The notes: generated by a model not told the origin, from the letters alone. A stretch of DNA of 64,000 nucleotides from Candidatus Margulisiibacteriota bacterium (GCA_025453605.1 JALOPZ010000001.1:1-64000), one strand, 5' to 3'. Counted from the first letter of the stretch, positions 37,304-47,670 are shown. Numbers and translations: made by a program.

Positions 37304-38595
37304 TTACAGACCGCCTTCCTGGTCTGGAGTTCACGTTTGGCGACCTTGAAATACTGGACCAGATAGATCTTGCTCGGGCAAACATAGCTGCAGCAGCCGC
37401 ATTCGATGCAATCGGCCACGTGGTACTCGGCCATTTTGTCCCACTCTTTCAGTTTGGCGTAGTCGCCAAGATAATTCGGCATCAGACCGATCGGGCAAAC
37501 CTTAAGACAGCGTCCGCAGCGGATACAATCGCCTTCTTCGTAATTTTGCGCATCATTCTTGCTGAGGGCGAGGATGCAGGATGTCGCTTTAACGACCGGA
37601 ACGTCAAGGGTGGAGACCGCGATCCCGGTCATCGGCCCCCCCATAATGACCTTAGCGGCATCGTCGGTCAGGCCGCCGCACTGCTCGATCACTTCCTTGA
37701 AGGTGGTGCCGATCCGGACGATCAGGTTTTGCGGCTGTTTGATCCCCGATCCGGTCACGGTCACCGCCCGTTCGATCAGCGGTTTACCGAGTCTAACCGC
37801 TTCAGCAATGGCGATCGCCGTGCCGACATTCTGGACAACCACACCGACATCGGAAGGCAAGCCGCCGGAAGGGACTTCCCGGCCGGTCAGTGCCCGGATC
37901 AGCATCTTCTCCCCGCCCTGCGGATACCTGGTCCGCAAAACGGCCACAGCAACACCCTGGCCGTTCAACTTTTTAACCGCATCCGGTTTATTGCTTTCGA
38001 TCGCAATAACGATCCGGCCAGCGCCGACCGCCTTGGCGATCGCCCGCGCCCCGTAAATGATCTCAGCCGGCCGCTCCAGCATCAGGCGATGGTCAACCGT
38101 AATGTACGGCTCGCACTCGCAACCGTTGATGATGACCGTGTCGATCTTTTTCCCCGCCGGCGGGGTCAGTTTGACGTGGGTTGGAAAAGTCGCGCCGCCC
38201 AGACCGACGATCCCGGCCTCCCGGACCGACTTTCTGATCTGTTCCGGGGTCAACTCCTCGACCGACCACTGGCCGGCGTAGGCTGTCTCCCCCGCTCCCC
38301 CCTCGATCACGATCGAGGCAACGTCAAAACCGCAGGCGTTATCAAGTTGCTCGATCCTGGTCACTTTACCGGAGATCGGTGCGTGCAGGGGGGCGGAGAT
38401 GAATTTTTGGGCGTCGGCGATCTTTTGCCCCTCTTTAACCTCGTCGCCAACCTTGACCAGCGGCTCGTTAGGACAACCGAGGTTTTGCTGGAGAGGGAGA
38501 ATGACCTTGACCGGCCGAGCGGCCGTTTTGAGCGCGGACTTTTCAGTTTTTCCCTTGTTTTCGGGCGGGTGGATGCCGCCGCGGAAGCTTGACAT
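37300..38595 (-). CDS. rnfC: Rnf complex NADH-binding subunit RnfC
   Basis: 431 residues from ATG 38595. Start SSFRGGIHPPENK, glycine-rich NADH/FMN loops (EAGIVGLGGATFPTHVKL, INGCECEPYITVDHRLM) and two [4Fe-4S] sets (CIRCGRCLKVCPIG; CIECGCCSYVCPSK) are all present. It closes the path from ferredoxin to NAD+ across the ion-pumping complex. A TTG at 38601 lies 7 nt after an extended -10, at the leaderless position used by other genes here, and is an alternative start adding two residues. Operon order is rnfC-D-G-E-A-B. Confidence 0.97.
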   Translation of the reverse strand: MSSFRGGIHPPENKGKTEKSALKTAARPVKVILPLQQNLGCPNEPLVKVGDEVKEGQKIADAQKFISAPLHAPISGKVTRIEQLDNACGFDVASIVIEGGAGETAYAGQWSVEELTPEQIRKSVREAGIVGLGGATFPTHVKLTPPAGKKIDTVIINGCECEPYITVDHRLMLERPAEIIYGARAIAKAVGAGRIVIAIESNKPDAVKKLNGQGVAVAVLRTRYPQGGEKMLIRALTGREVPSGGLPSDVGVVVQNVGTAIAIAEAVRLGKPLIERAVTVTGSGIKQPQNLIVRIGTTFKEVIEQCGGLTDDAAKVIMGGPMTGIAVSTLDVPVVKATSCILALSKNDAQNYEEGDCIRCGRCLKVCPIGLMPNYLGDYAKLKEWDKMAEYHVADCIECGCCSYVCPSKIYLVQYFKVAKRELQTRKAVCK

Positions 38596-38608
38596 ACTCA
38601 AGCGTTAC

Positions 38609-38617
38609 ATTTTAGCA
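38609..38617 (-). promoter_or_regulatory. Extended -10 of the rnf operon
   Basis: TGC-TAAAAT on the minus strand (38617-38609), in the 26-nt gap after the small membrane protein gene. No good -35. It places transcription start at about 38602, next to TTG 38601 and 7 nt before ATG 38595. Confidence 0.55.
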
Positions 38618-38627
38618 CAAGCGATGG

Positions 38628-38861
38628 CTAGTTGACTACCCGACGGGCGTGGAACACGGCATTGGCCACCGAACAGCCGAGCGCAGCGCTCAGCGCCACC
38701 GGTGAGCTGCCACCGAGAGCATACCCCCAGAAGGCGGCAAAGGGGAGTGTTTGCCAGAAAGTCAGGTCAAATTCGGTCCAAAAAGCTTCCTGCGAACCGG
38801 TCTCGGCCAGGACCGGCACCACGAGCAGACAAAGAATAAGCACCCAGACGAGATTTTTCAC
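38628..38861 (-). CDS. Small membrane protein between sensor and rnf operon
   Basis: 77 residues from GTG 38861, overlapping the sensor stop as GTGA. A signal peptide or first helix (1-19, ending VLA-ET) is followed by a second hydrophobic stretch (about 35-65, FAAFWGYALGGSSPVALSAALG) and a basic end. Family not recognised. Coupling to the GAF sensor suggests they act together. Confidence 0.7.
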   Translation of the reverse strand: MKNLVWVLILCLLVVPVLAETGSQEAFWTEFDLTFWQTLPFAAFWGYALGGSSPVALSAALGCSVANAVFHARRVVN

Positions 38862-39958
38862 TCTACTCTCCCTCTCTTTAGCAACCGCTCGTAATAAAGC
38901 GCGGCAGCCAGCTCGTCCGCGGCGGCATCCAGGGCGGCGTTCAGCTTCGCCCCCGGGGTGTGCTCGCCTTCGCGCACGAAAAGCACCATCATGCCGACCA
39001 GCCGATCGTGAAAAACCAGCCGCTTGAACAGGACACTGGCGATCAGCACATCATTGATCATGACCCCTTTAAGGTTAGCGGGAGAGATCTCCATTTTTTT
39101 CAGGTTCTGGCAATTGAACATCGCCGTCAATTCCGGCGGGACTTTGTGGGCAATCTGGCGCGACTTATCCCCGTACTGGTCGCAGGTCATGATCAGACCG
39201 GAATTGAGGTCGAGCAGCTGAAGGATTTTTTCCAGCACCTCGCCAAGCATCTTGTCGAGTGAGAGGATATGGGTCAGGGCCCAGTACACCTGGTTGAACC
39301 CGGCCATTTTTTTCTCCAGCGCTTTCTCTTCTTCAAGCTCCCCCTGCATCAGGCCCCGCTCCCGCCTGTTCACCAGGCTGACCAAAAATACCCCCAGGGC
39401 GAAGAGGATGGTAATCGCCGGCGTCATAAACAGGGTCGTGTTCGCCTGCCGGAAAAACAACTCGGTCAACTGGCCGATCTCGGCGTTCCGGGTGTAGTAC
39501 GGCAGCGCGCCGTTCATGATCAGCAGGACCATCGCGTCGTAGAGAACGGCGGCGAGTCCCGCCCAAAGAAAGACCGCTTGCGGGAAGTAAGGCGAGCTGA
39601 CAATCCCAGTGGCCAGGACCAGCAGATAAAAGACAAAATAGGGACTTTCCGCTCCGCCGCTGAAATAGACAAAAGTCGTGATCGCGACCATGTCGATCAT
39701 CCCCAAAAAGACCGAAAGGAAGACAGTTTCGCCCAGGGATGGCCGCTGTGTCTGCAGATAATAGAATCCGAGGAGCGCGTAAAACAGGATGGCCAGCCCG
39801 ATCATGATCAACACCACGGTCGGCTCGCTCAAAAAAACCCCCATGATGTTCATGACCAGAAGACCGACAAAAAAGATCGAACCGAAGATGATCCGAAAAT
39901 GATTGGCCCAGGTGACCCGGCTGATTATCTCCGCCTTACTGTATTTGACTTCTTCCAT
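38858..39958 (-). CDS. Membrane sensor with six helices and a GAF-like domain, no output domain
   Basis: 366 residues from ATG 39958. Six membrane helices (about 20-190) resemble the sensor part of MASE-like histidine kinases. A coiled-coil linker (GLMQGELEEEKALEKKMAGFNQVYWALTHI, about 195-225) leads to a GAF-like domain (about 225-355). The protein ends there: no kinase, GGDEF or helix-turn-helix follows. It may signal by contact with the small membrane protein encoded next, or be a receptor whose kinase is elsewhere. Longer in-frame starts precede the promoter and are rejected. Confidence 0.8.
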   Translation of the reverse strand: MEEVKYSKAEIISRVTWANHFRIIFGSIFFVGLLVMNIMGVFLSEPTVVLIMIGLAILFYALLGFYYLQTQRPSLGETVFLSVFLGMIDMVAITTFVYFSGGAESPYFVFYLLVLATGIVSSPYFPQAVFLWAGLAAVLYDAMVLLIMNGALPYYTRNAEIGQLTELFFRQANTTLFMTPAITILFALGVFLVSLVNRRERGLMQGELEEEKALEKKMAGFNQVYWALTHILSLDKMLGEVLEKILQLLDLNSGLIMTCDQYGDKSRQIAHKVPPELTAMFNCQNLKKMEISPANLKGVMINDVLIASVLFKRLVFHDRLVGMMVLFVREGEHTPGAKLNAALDAAADELAAALYYERLLKRGRVE

Positions 39959-39966
39959 ACGCCAGA

Positions 39967-39995
39967 AGCATAGGTCAGTCCGACTTAAAAAGCAA
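39967..39995 (-). promoter_or_regulatory. Promoter of the GAF sensor gene
   Basis: On the minus strand TTGCTT (39995-39990), 17 nt, TATGCT (39972-39967), then 8 nt to ATG 39958. It lies partly in the 3' end of bioC and predicts a leaderless transcript. Confidence 0.6.
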
Positions 39996-40697
39996 CCCGT
40001 TAATGACCTCAAAAGTCGCGACGACAACCGGATGCCTTGCCCGGAACCGGCGAAAAGCGGTCAGATCGGCCGGCCGCCGGCTCACCGGAGTATTGGCCCC
40101 TAATTCTTTCAGATGGTAAAGCAGTTCCCTGATCCCGGGGAATTCCCGCAGCACATTATGCGCGGTCAGCTCCACTCTGGCAAAGAGCGGCGCGGCCAAC
40201 TGACGCAGCTCGTCGGCGGACAAAAAGGAGTTGACCTGAAAACCGCTGGTCCGGAGTTCCAGCAGCGTCTGGGGTCCAAAGGTGGTAAAAGCCAAGAGGC
40301 CGCGGGCTTTGAGCGCGCGGGCCGCCCTGGCCAGCACTTGTTCCGCGTTCAGCCACTGCAGCGTGGCATTGGAAACGATCAGGTCCCACTCTTCAACCCC
40401 GGTCACTTCTTCCCCATCGCCGACCATAAAATGGAGATTGGGACGCCCTTCCCGCCCGGCCACTTCGATCATCCCCGGAGCAATATCGAGGCCAACCACT
40501 GACGCCTGCGGAAAAAGGTCCGCTAATTGGCGAGTCAACCGACCGGTCCCGCAACCAAGGTCAAGGATCCGGTGCGGCTTCAGAGCGGGTAAAGAAGCGA
40601 GCAGCTCGGCCGCCATCCGCTGTTGGAGCGCGGCGTGCCGGTCGTAATCGGGAGCGCTGCGGGAAAAATTCCGTTTGATCGTCTCTTTATCCAGCAT
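39975..40697 (-). CDS. bioC: Malonyl-ACP O-methyltransferase BioC
   Basis: 240 residues. BioC masks malonyl-ACP as a methyl ester so that fatty acid synthesis can build the pimeloyl chain. SAM motif ILDLGCGTGRLTRQLA, the family opening KRNFSRSAPDYDRHAALQQ, and LIVSNATLQWLN are typical. It follows bioH with an 11-bp overlap, so removal of the mask is encoded alongside. Confidence 0.93.
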   Translation of the reverse strand: MLDKETIKRNFSRSAPDYDRHAALQQRMAAELLASLPALKPHRILDLGCGTGRLTRQLADLFPQASVVGLDIAPGMIEVAGREGRPNLHFMVGDGEEVTGVEEWDLIVSNATLQWLNAEQVLARAARALKARGLLAFTTFGPQTLLELRTSGFQVNSFLSADELRQLAAPLFARVELTAHNVLREFPGIRELLYHLKELGANTPVSRRPADLTAFRRFRARHPVVVATFEVINGLLFKSD

Positions 40698-41307
40698 ATT
40701 TTGCCAACAGAGCGTTAATTTTCGCCGGCGCCTCGATCAGGGGAGCGTGACCGATCCCCGGCAGAATGACCAGTTCGCTCTTGCGAATGTTCGCATGGAG
40801 ATATTGCGCGGCGGCCGGCAAGCAGATCTCGTCCCGATCGCCATGAATGATCAGGGTCGGCGCTTTGATCCTGGCCAGTTCCGACCGGAGATCGGCCCGG
40901 GCCAATTCGGTCAGCTCCTCACGGGCTTGTTCGAACGACAAATGCGCAACGCCGACCGGCTGGCCGTCCTTAAAGATCAGCGCATGAAAGGCTTTTGTCC
41001 CCTCCGTTCTGATCCGCTTTTCCAGTCGCTTGAGCAGGACCGGCGAGATCCCGGCCGGGAAATCCGGTGAACTTAAAAATTTTGGCGTGGTCGAGACTAA
41101 AACAAGATCCTTGATCTTTTCGGGGAATTTACCGGCGACCAACATCGCGATCATCCCCCCCATCGACCAGCCGATCAGGGTCGTTCCCGTCTCCAGCTGC
41201 CGACCGACCCTCTCAGCCTCACGGTGGAGGTCGTCAAACTTTAGCTGCGGCCCGCCGTCCGGCCAGATCTCCGGGGTGGTGGCAAACCCATGTAAGAATA
41301 CTTCCAT
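40687..41307 (-). CDS. bioH: BioH-like pimeloyl-ACP methyl ester carboxylesterase
   Basis: 206 residues, shorter than E. coli BioH (256). Alpha/beta hydrolase triad: nucleophile Ser in GWSMGG, Asp in HGDRDEI, His in GIGHAPL; oxyanion HGFATTPEIW. The cap domain (about 90-150) is reduced. It releases pimeloyl-ACP from its methyl ester. Assignment rests on the triad and on coupling to bioC; related short esterases (BioG, BioV types) could fill the same role. The start is ATG 41307, 14 nt from the divergent bioB ATG. Confidence 0.85.
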   Translation of the reverse strand: MEVFLHGFATTPEIWPDGGPQLKFDDLHREAERVGRQLETGTTLIGWSMGGMIAMLVAGKFPEKIKDLVLVSTTPKFLSSPDFPAGISPVLLKRLEKRIRTEGTKAFHALIFKDGQPVGVAHLSFEQAREELTELARADLRSELARIKAPTLIIHGDRDEICLPAAAQYLHANIRKSELVILPGIGHAPLIEAPAKINALLAKYAG

Positions 41308-41325
41308 GTTATAATTTTAACATGG
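41304..41325. promoter_or_regulatory. Palindromic bidirectional promoter of bioH and bioB
   Basis: Arms CCATGTTA (41304-41311) and TAACATGG (41318-41325) are perfect inverted copies around TAATTT. Each arm contains one start codon, bioH on the minus and bioB on the plus strand. Read to the right, TGT-TATAAT ends 6 nt before bioB; read to the left, TGT-TAAAAT ends 6 nt before bioH. So one 22-bp palindrome holds both extended -10 elements and both starts. It could also bind a dimeric regulator; it does not match the BirA, BioR or BioQ operators I know. Confidence 0.7.
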
Positions 41326-42305
41326 ATCACCAGTCATTAGCCGCCAAGGTCAGCGCCGGAACCCCCGTCACACCGGCTGAAGCTGCTGAGTTGATCCACA
41401 CCCCCGACAGCGAGATCTTCTCTCTGCTGGCTGGAGCTAACCAGCTGCGCCGGCATTTCCACGGCAATAAAGTTAAACTGTGCGGGATAGTTAACGCCAA
41501 ATCGGGTCGTTGTTCGGAAAATTGCTCATTCTGCGCTCAATCGGCCCATCATCAGACCGACTGTAAAGTTTACCCGCTGATGTCCGAACAGGACCTGGTC
41601 ACTGCGGCCAAAAGCGCGGAGCAAGATCTATCGGCCACTTGTTTTTCTTTCGTTACTTCCGGCAAAACCGTCCACACCGATTCCGAACTCCGCGTTCTCA
41701 CTTCCGCCTTAACCGAGGTTTCCCGGGAAACAAAGCTGAACCGTTGCGTTTCACTCGGGACTTTAAATGCCGCCCAGATCGGCCAGCTGAAAGCGGCCGG
41801 ATTAAAACGGCTCCACCACAATCTGGAAACCGCGGAGAGTTTCTTCCCGCAGATGTGCACCACCCATTCCTATGCTGACCGGGTCAAAACGATCAAGCTG
41901 GCACAAGAAGCCGGAGTGGAAGTCTGCTCCGGCGGGATCTTTGGCATCGGCGAGACGAGCGAACAACGGCTCGAACTGGCGTTCGCGCTGAAAGAGTTGC
42001 AGGTCCAGTCGGTCCCGCTCAACATCCTCCACCCTGTCCCCGGCACCCCGGCGGCCGCCGCTCATCGCCCACTCACCCCCTTTGAGGTTTTACGGCTGGT
42101 CGCCACCTACCGTTTTATCCTGCCGACCCAGGACCTGGGGCTCTTTGGCGGGCGGGAACGGGCGCTCGGCACCCTCCAGCCGCTGATGTTCGCCGCCGGC
42201 GCGAACGTCACCCTGATCGGCGACTACCTGACGACCAAAGGCCAGGCGCCGGCCCGCGACCGGCAAATGATCCGGGAGCTGGGACTGGAGATCGAGGGGA
42301 ACTAA
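41322..42305 (+). CDS. bioB: Biotin synthase
   Basis: 327 residues. Radical-SAM enzyme inserting sulfur into dethiobiotin. The radical cluster CSENCSFC, SAM motifs, FSFVTSGKTV, and LHHNLETAESFFPQMCTTHSYADRV, and the auxiliary-cluster Arg/Cys region near GGRERALGTLQPLMFAAGANVTLIGDYLTT are present. No leader: ATG is 6 nt after the -10. A cassette with a DUF559 gene sits right behind its stop codon. Confidence 0.97.
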   Translation: MDHQSLAAKVSAGTPVTPAEAAELIHTPDSEIFSLLAGANQLRRHFHGNKVKLCGIVNAKSGRCSENCSFCAQSAHHQTDCKVYPLMSEQDLVTAAKSAEQDLSATCFSFVTSGKTVHTDSELRVLTSALTEVSRETKLNRCVSLGTLNAAQIGQLKAAGLKRLHHNLETAESFFPQMCTTHSYADRVKTIKLAQEAGVEVCSGGIFGIGETSEQRLELAFALKELQVQSVPLNILHPVPGTPAAAAHRPLTPFEVLRLVATYRFILPTQDLGLFGGRERALGTLQPLMFAAGANVTLIGDYLTTKGQAPARDRQMIRELGLEIEGN

Positions 42306-42306
42306 C

Positions 42307-42836
42307 GACCCCCTCAGTTGTCGTGGGGATCAGCTTTTCTTAACTGCTCCCCCTTATTAAGGGGGAGCCAAGTGATGCTTGAACAATGGTAAAATAGTAA
42401 TAATGACTCTTATTTTCAATAGAAATACAGATAAAAATAAACGCCGACGGCTTCGGAATAACATGACTGAAGCGGAACAGAAGCTTTGGGGACTGATCCG
42501 CTATCGAAAGATCAACGGTTTAAAGTTCCGGCGGCAATACAGTGTTGCCGGCTTCGTCGTTGACTTCTATTGTCCGGAGCTAAAACTGGCACTCGAGGTT
42601 GACGGCAGCATTCATGACTCCCCGGAGCAGCAAGGGAAAGATCGGGAAAGAGAACGGATCATAAAAAGCGTCGGCCTTTCCTTCCTCCGCCTGACCAACG
42701 ATCAAGTCTTACACCATTCAGAAAAAGCAGTTCGCCTGATTAAAACAAAAGTGACCGAATCAGTAAAACCTGGCTCCCCCTTTACAAGGGGGAGCAGTAA
42801 GAGCAAAAGTCTCGTCCAAGAAAAACCGAGGGGGTC
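42307..42836. mobile_element. 530-bp cassette: DUF559 nuclease gene between terminal inverted repeats
   Basis: Left end 42307-42369 and right end 42771-42836 are imperfect inverted copies. Both start from outside with GACCCCCTC and GTT, continue with CTTTT and TACTGC or AACTGC, and finish with a perfect hairpin of GCTCCCCCTT/AAGGGGGAGC arms around a 3-nt loop (42346-42368 and 42773-42795), then CA. The element begins one base after the bioB stop and ends two bases before the bioF GTG. The only gene inside is DUF559. I see no clear target-site duplication. Mobility is inferred. Confidence 0.7.
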
Positions 42837-42838
42837 AA

Positions 42839-42855
<17 letters not shown>
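42403..42855 (+). CDS. DUF559 endonuclease-like protein
   Basis: 150 residues from ATG 42403, 7 nt after an extended -10 (TGG-TAAAAT, 42387-42395). It belongs to the DUF559 group of PD-(D/E)XK/Vsr-like nucleases: MTEAEQKLWGLIRYRKINGLKFRRQ, then the active-site run FVVDFYCPELKLALEVDG with Asp and Glu in place, and a C-terminal helix. The last 35 residues (from about VKPGSPF) are read from the right inverted repeat and are not part of the fold. Base composition is more AT-rich than the bio genes. Substrate is unknown; nicking or cutting the flanking hairpins is a testable idea. It overlaps bioF by 17 bp. Confidence 0.9.
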
Positions 42856-44989
<2,134 letters not shown>

Positions 44990-44990
44990 C

Positions 44991-46535
44991 TTATTGCGCC
45001 CCCTTTTTGCGCAGATAAACCAGCAAACTGCATTCGGTCAGCTCTTTATCGGTCAAAGGCTCGCGCCACTCAGCGGCAAAGTCGCGCCGCACCGTCCCGC
45101 CGACCAGCCGGTAATTTTTAGCCAGTTCGCTCTCCAGATACCGGAAGATCCAGCGCGGACTGCGCGGGTTGACCAGCCAGCTGCGCGGAGAAAAAACCCA
45201 GACGATCGCCGCCGGCGGATCGGCCGCCAGTGCCGCGGCGGTCTCCTGCTGATAACGGAGATTGGCCGGATTATCGATCATCATTCCATAAGTCCCGGAA
45301 AAACGTCCGACCGCGCGGCGTTTGGCGTAATAATAGATCTGCTGCTCCGAGCCGGCGACAAATATTTTGTCATCCGGACCGGTCAACTCCGCCACCCGGG
45401 CGGCTGCCAGCGGCGCTTCGACAAAAGGGTTGTGACGACCGTAGATCCTGGTCACCAGTTCGTTCGGCGAACAGGTAAAGTAGCTGCTGATCGGCCCCAG
45501 CATGCTCGCGATCAGGAGAGCGGTCGCCCCGATCACCAGCCAGAGCTCCCAGTCCGGGTGCTTGATGACCCGGCTCAGAAGCTGGCTCAGCCCGGTCAGG
45601 GCGACCGCCGCCATGATCGCCCAGAGCGGCATCAGCATGATGTAATAGTGGCCATAAGGTGACGGAAAAACAGTGGCCAGCATGACCAGCAACATGCCGC
45701 CGTAGACCCACCAGCGGGCCGGTCGGCTGACCAGATACCAAAAGAGGAGCAGACACAACGCCGGCCAGCCGGCCCAAAACTCCTGCAGGTGCCATTTTAA
45801 CCAGTGTAAGGTCACTCCCCCGGTCGACCGGATGTAATGCTGGTTATACACCGTCGCTTCCCAAAAAGCGGGCAAGCCGCCGGCCAGAACAAAATAACCG
45901 GTGACCAGAATGATCGTCAGCAGGCCGCCCGCGGCCGCAGCCCCGCCCTTCTGCCGCCAGTTATTCCGTCGCTGCTCAGCCAGCCAGACCAAAAATATGA
46001 ACGCAACAGGCCCCGCGCCGATCTGCTTGAACAACACGGCGCTGGCGCCGCAGATCCCCGCCCAAAACCACGGTTGCCAATTGTCATTGTCCCGATTCAA
46101 CACATAAATAGCTAGCAGCCCGTAAAGAGGCAAGATCAGGAACTTTTCCGTGTTGGCGGCAAAAGGGGCCAGGTGAGGGAACAGGACCATCGGCGGAGTC
46201 AGCCAGGCGGCGACCAACGCCGCCCGATCGCCATATTCCCGTTTGACGATCAGCCAGATCAGCAGGGTCGTACCGGCCAGCGCCAGGGCGGCCAGCAAGC
46301 GGATCGGCCAGTAGGCGGCGGGTGCGATCAGCCAGGCCAACAGGTAGGGGAAATAGATCAGCGGCGGTTTTTGTTCCAGAGTGTCGACGTAAGGACACGC
46401 TCCCTGGGTCAGCAACCAGGCCCCGTACGCGTAGTTTCCTTCATCGCGTTCGAACGGGGCGTTCAGACTGTTCGCATGCAAAAACAGGAAAAAGAGCGTC
46501 AAGCCGACCAGGCAAATTATTAACGGCCGCGCCAA
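44991..46535 (-). CDS. Membrane glycosyltransferase of the GT39/ArnT (PMT_2) type
   Basis: 514 residues with about 11-12 membrane helices in the first 410 and a soluble C-terminal part (about 410-514). The catalytic acidic motif FERDEGNYAYGA near residue 30 is the DE motif of lipid-phosphate-sugar transferases. Typical reactions move a sugar from polyprenyl phosphate to lipid A, protein or glycan at the outer face of the inner membrane. Substrate unknown. It overlaps the TMEM43-like gene by 16 bp, so both are probably one unit. Confidence 0.86.
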   Translation of the reverse strand: MARPLIICLVGLTLFFLFLHANSLNAPFERDEGNYAYGAWLLTQGACPYVDTLEQKPPLIYFPYLLAWLIAPAAYWPIRLLAALALAGTTLLIWLIVKREYGDRAALVAAWLTPPMVLFPHLAPFAANTEKFLILPLYGLLAIYVLNRDNDNWQPWFWAGICGASAVLFKQIGAGPVAFIFLVWLAEQRRNNWRQKGGAAAAGGLLTIILVTGYFVLAGGLPAFWEATVYNQHYIRSTGGVTLHWLKWHLQEFWAGWPALCLLLFWYLVSRPARWWVYGGMLLVMLATVFPSPYGHYYIMLMPLWAIMAAVALTGLSQLLSRVIKHPDWELWLVIGATALLIASMLGPISSYFTCSPNELVTRIYGRHNPFVEAPLAAARVAELTGPDDKIFVAGSEQQIYYYAKRRAVGRFSGTYGMMIDNPANLRYQQETAAALAADPPAAIVWVFSPRSWLVNPRSPRWIFRYLESELAKNYRLVGGTVRRDFAAEWREPLTDKELTECSLLVYLRKKGAQ

Positions 46536-47608
46536 TATATCAACCCGCCCAGGGCGAATAACAGGGCCAGCAGCAGCCAGATATTATGTGCCACGATGGC
46601 AACGATCACCGTCACGACCGCCAGGGCCAGAGCGACCGGCAAAGTGATGAGCCCGATCATCCAGCGGCCGGCGACACCGAGCCACGGTAAGACCTTTAAC
46701 ATCGCGTTGAGCGGATTGAGGATCAAAAAGAGGCCGCCCCAGAGGAGGAGGAAACCGATGATCCGGACCGTCCAAACCGCGGTGGTGCGCTCTTCGGCCA
46801 GTAAAAGGAGCGCCTCAGCGCGCGTCCCTTTGACCGCGCGATAGAGCTTCTTTTTCCCCTGATGGAGGTAAGGGACCAGCGCGTCCTCTTCCAATTTCCC
46901 AAAAGCGGTCACCTTGAGACCGTTCGGCACGGCTGCGTATGTGATCCGCAGGTCACCGACTTGCGGTGCGGCCGGCGTCCCCCGACCGCTGTAAAGCATG
47001 TTGCCGGTCAGGCTCTCTCCCGGCAGCAGCATCTCGGGCGTCAACTTTAGCGAGACCGGCTTAGGCAATTCCATGTTCTGCGGATCAATAGTGTACACGC
47101 CGATCTTGCCGCTGACTGCGGTAAAGCTCATGCTGTCGATCGGCAGCGGCGGGTTCACATGCTGGTCTGGCTGATTGAACCGGCTAGAGTCTTTGGGATT
47201 AACAGTCCAATCCTTAACATAGGTATAGGTGATTGTCGTTTCACTCCCCCCTCCCAGCTTATCCCGGGTCTGGCTCCGGCTTTTCTCCTGCCAGGCATAC
47301 ATCTCTACCTGACGTGAGAGCTGTAGATAACTGCCCGGTTTCAGGAACTGCGGATCGCCGACCAGATCAGCGGTGCTCATTTTCCCGGAAAGGGAAACAA
47401 GTTTCCCGTTGGCTTCGCTATTCAACGCGCCGGCGGCTACCGGCACGCTGGTCCGGGCCGCCTGGGAAAAATCAACCGCCCCTTCATTGTTCCAGAGCAC
47501 GAAGAAAGCGGCGATAAAAATGATCACGCCGACCAGCAGACCAACCAGGCTGTCCAGAATATTCTGGCCCCAGTTCTTCTTCGTAGCCACCGAGTATTGA
47601 TCCGCCAT
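46520..47608 (-). CDS. TMEM43 family membrane protein
   Basis: 362 residues. One N-terminal helix (about 18-41), a large extracytoplasmic domain with FWNNEGAVD-like ALWNNEGAVDF, SLSGKMSTADLVGDPQF and TYTYVKDW, and a C-terminal cluster of three or four helices. This is the layout of the TMEM43/LUMA family known from animals and scattered bacteria, whose bacterial function is not known. A good ribosome site AAGGAGG precedes ATG 47608, and a minus-strand promoter lies at 47641-47670. Confidence 0.85.
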   Translation of the reverse strand: MADQYSVATKKNWGQNILDSLVGLLVGVIIFIAAFFVLWNNEGAVDFSQAARTSVPVAAGALNSEANGKLVSLSGKMSTADLVGDPQFLKPGSYLQLSRQVEMYAWQEKSRSQTRDKLGGGSETTITYTYVKDWTVNPKDSSRFNQPDQHVNPPLPIDSMSFTAVSGKIGVYTIDPQNMELPKPVSLKLTPEMLLPGESLTGNMLYSGRGTPAAPQVGDLRITYAAVPNGLKVTAFGKLEEDALVPYLHQGKKKLYRAVKGTRAEALLLLAEERTTAVWTVRIIGFLLLWGGLFLILNPLNAMLKVLPWLGVAGRWMIGLITLPVALALAVVTVIVAIVAHNIWLLLALLFALGGLIYWRGR

Positions 47609-47619
47609 GCTTGCCCTCC

Positions 47620-47670
47620 TTGACGACCCTCTTCCCGGTTATTATACTTGAAAACATGCCCGACTGGCAA
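47620..47670. promoter_or_regulatory. Bidirectional promoter region of bioA and the TMEM43-like gene
   Basis: Plus strand: TTGACG (47620-47625), 17 nt, TATACT (47643-47648), 7 nt, ATG 47656 of bioA. Minus strand: TTGCCA (47670-47665), 18 nt, TATAAT (47646-47641), then a 32-nt leader with a ribosome site before 47608. The two -10 boxes overlap by four bases. Confidence 0.75.

Noticed and set aside
42346-42368. Simple intrinsic terminator after bioB
   Set aside because: The hairpin has no T-run and an inverted second copy lies at the other side of the DUF559 gene, so it is better read as a cassette end. It may still slow transcription.
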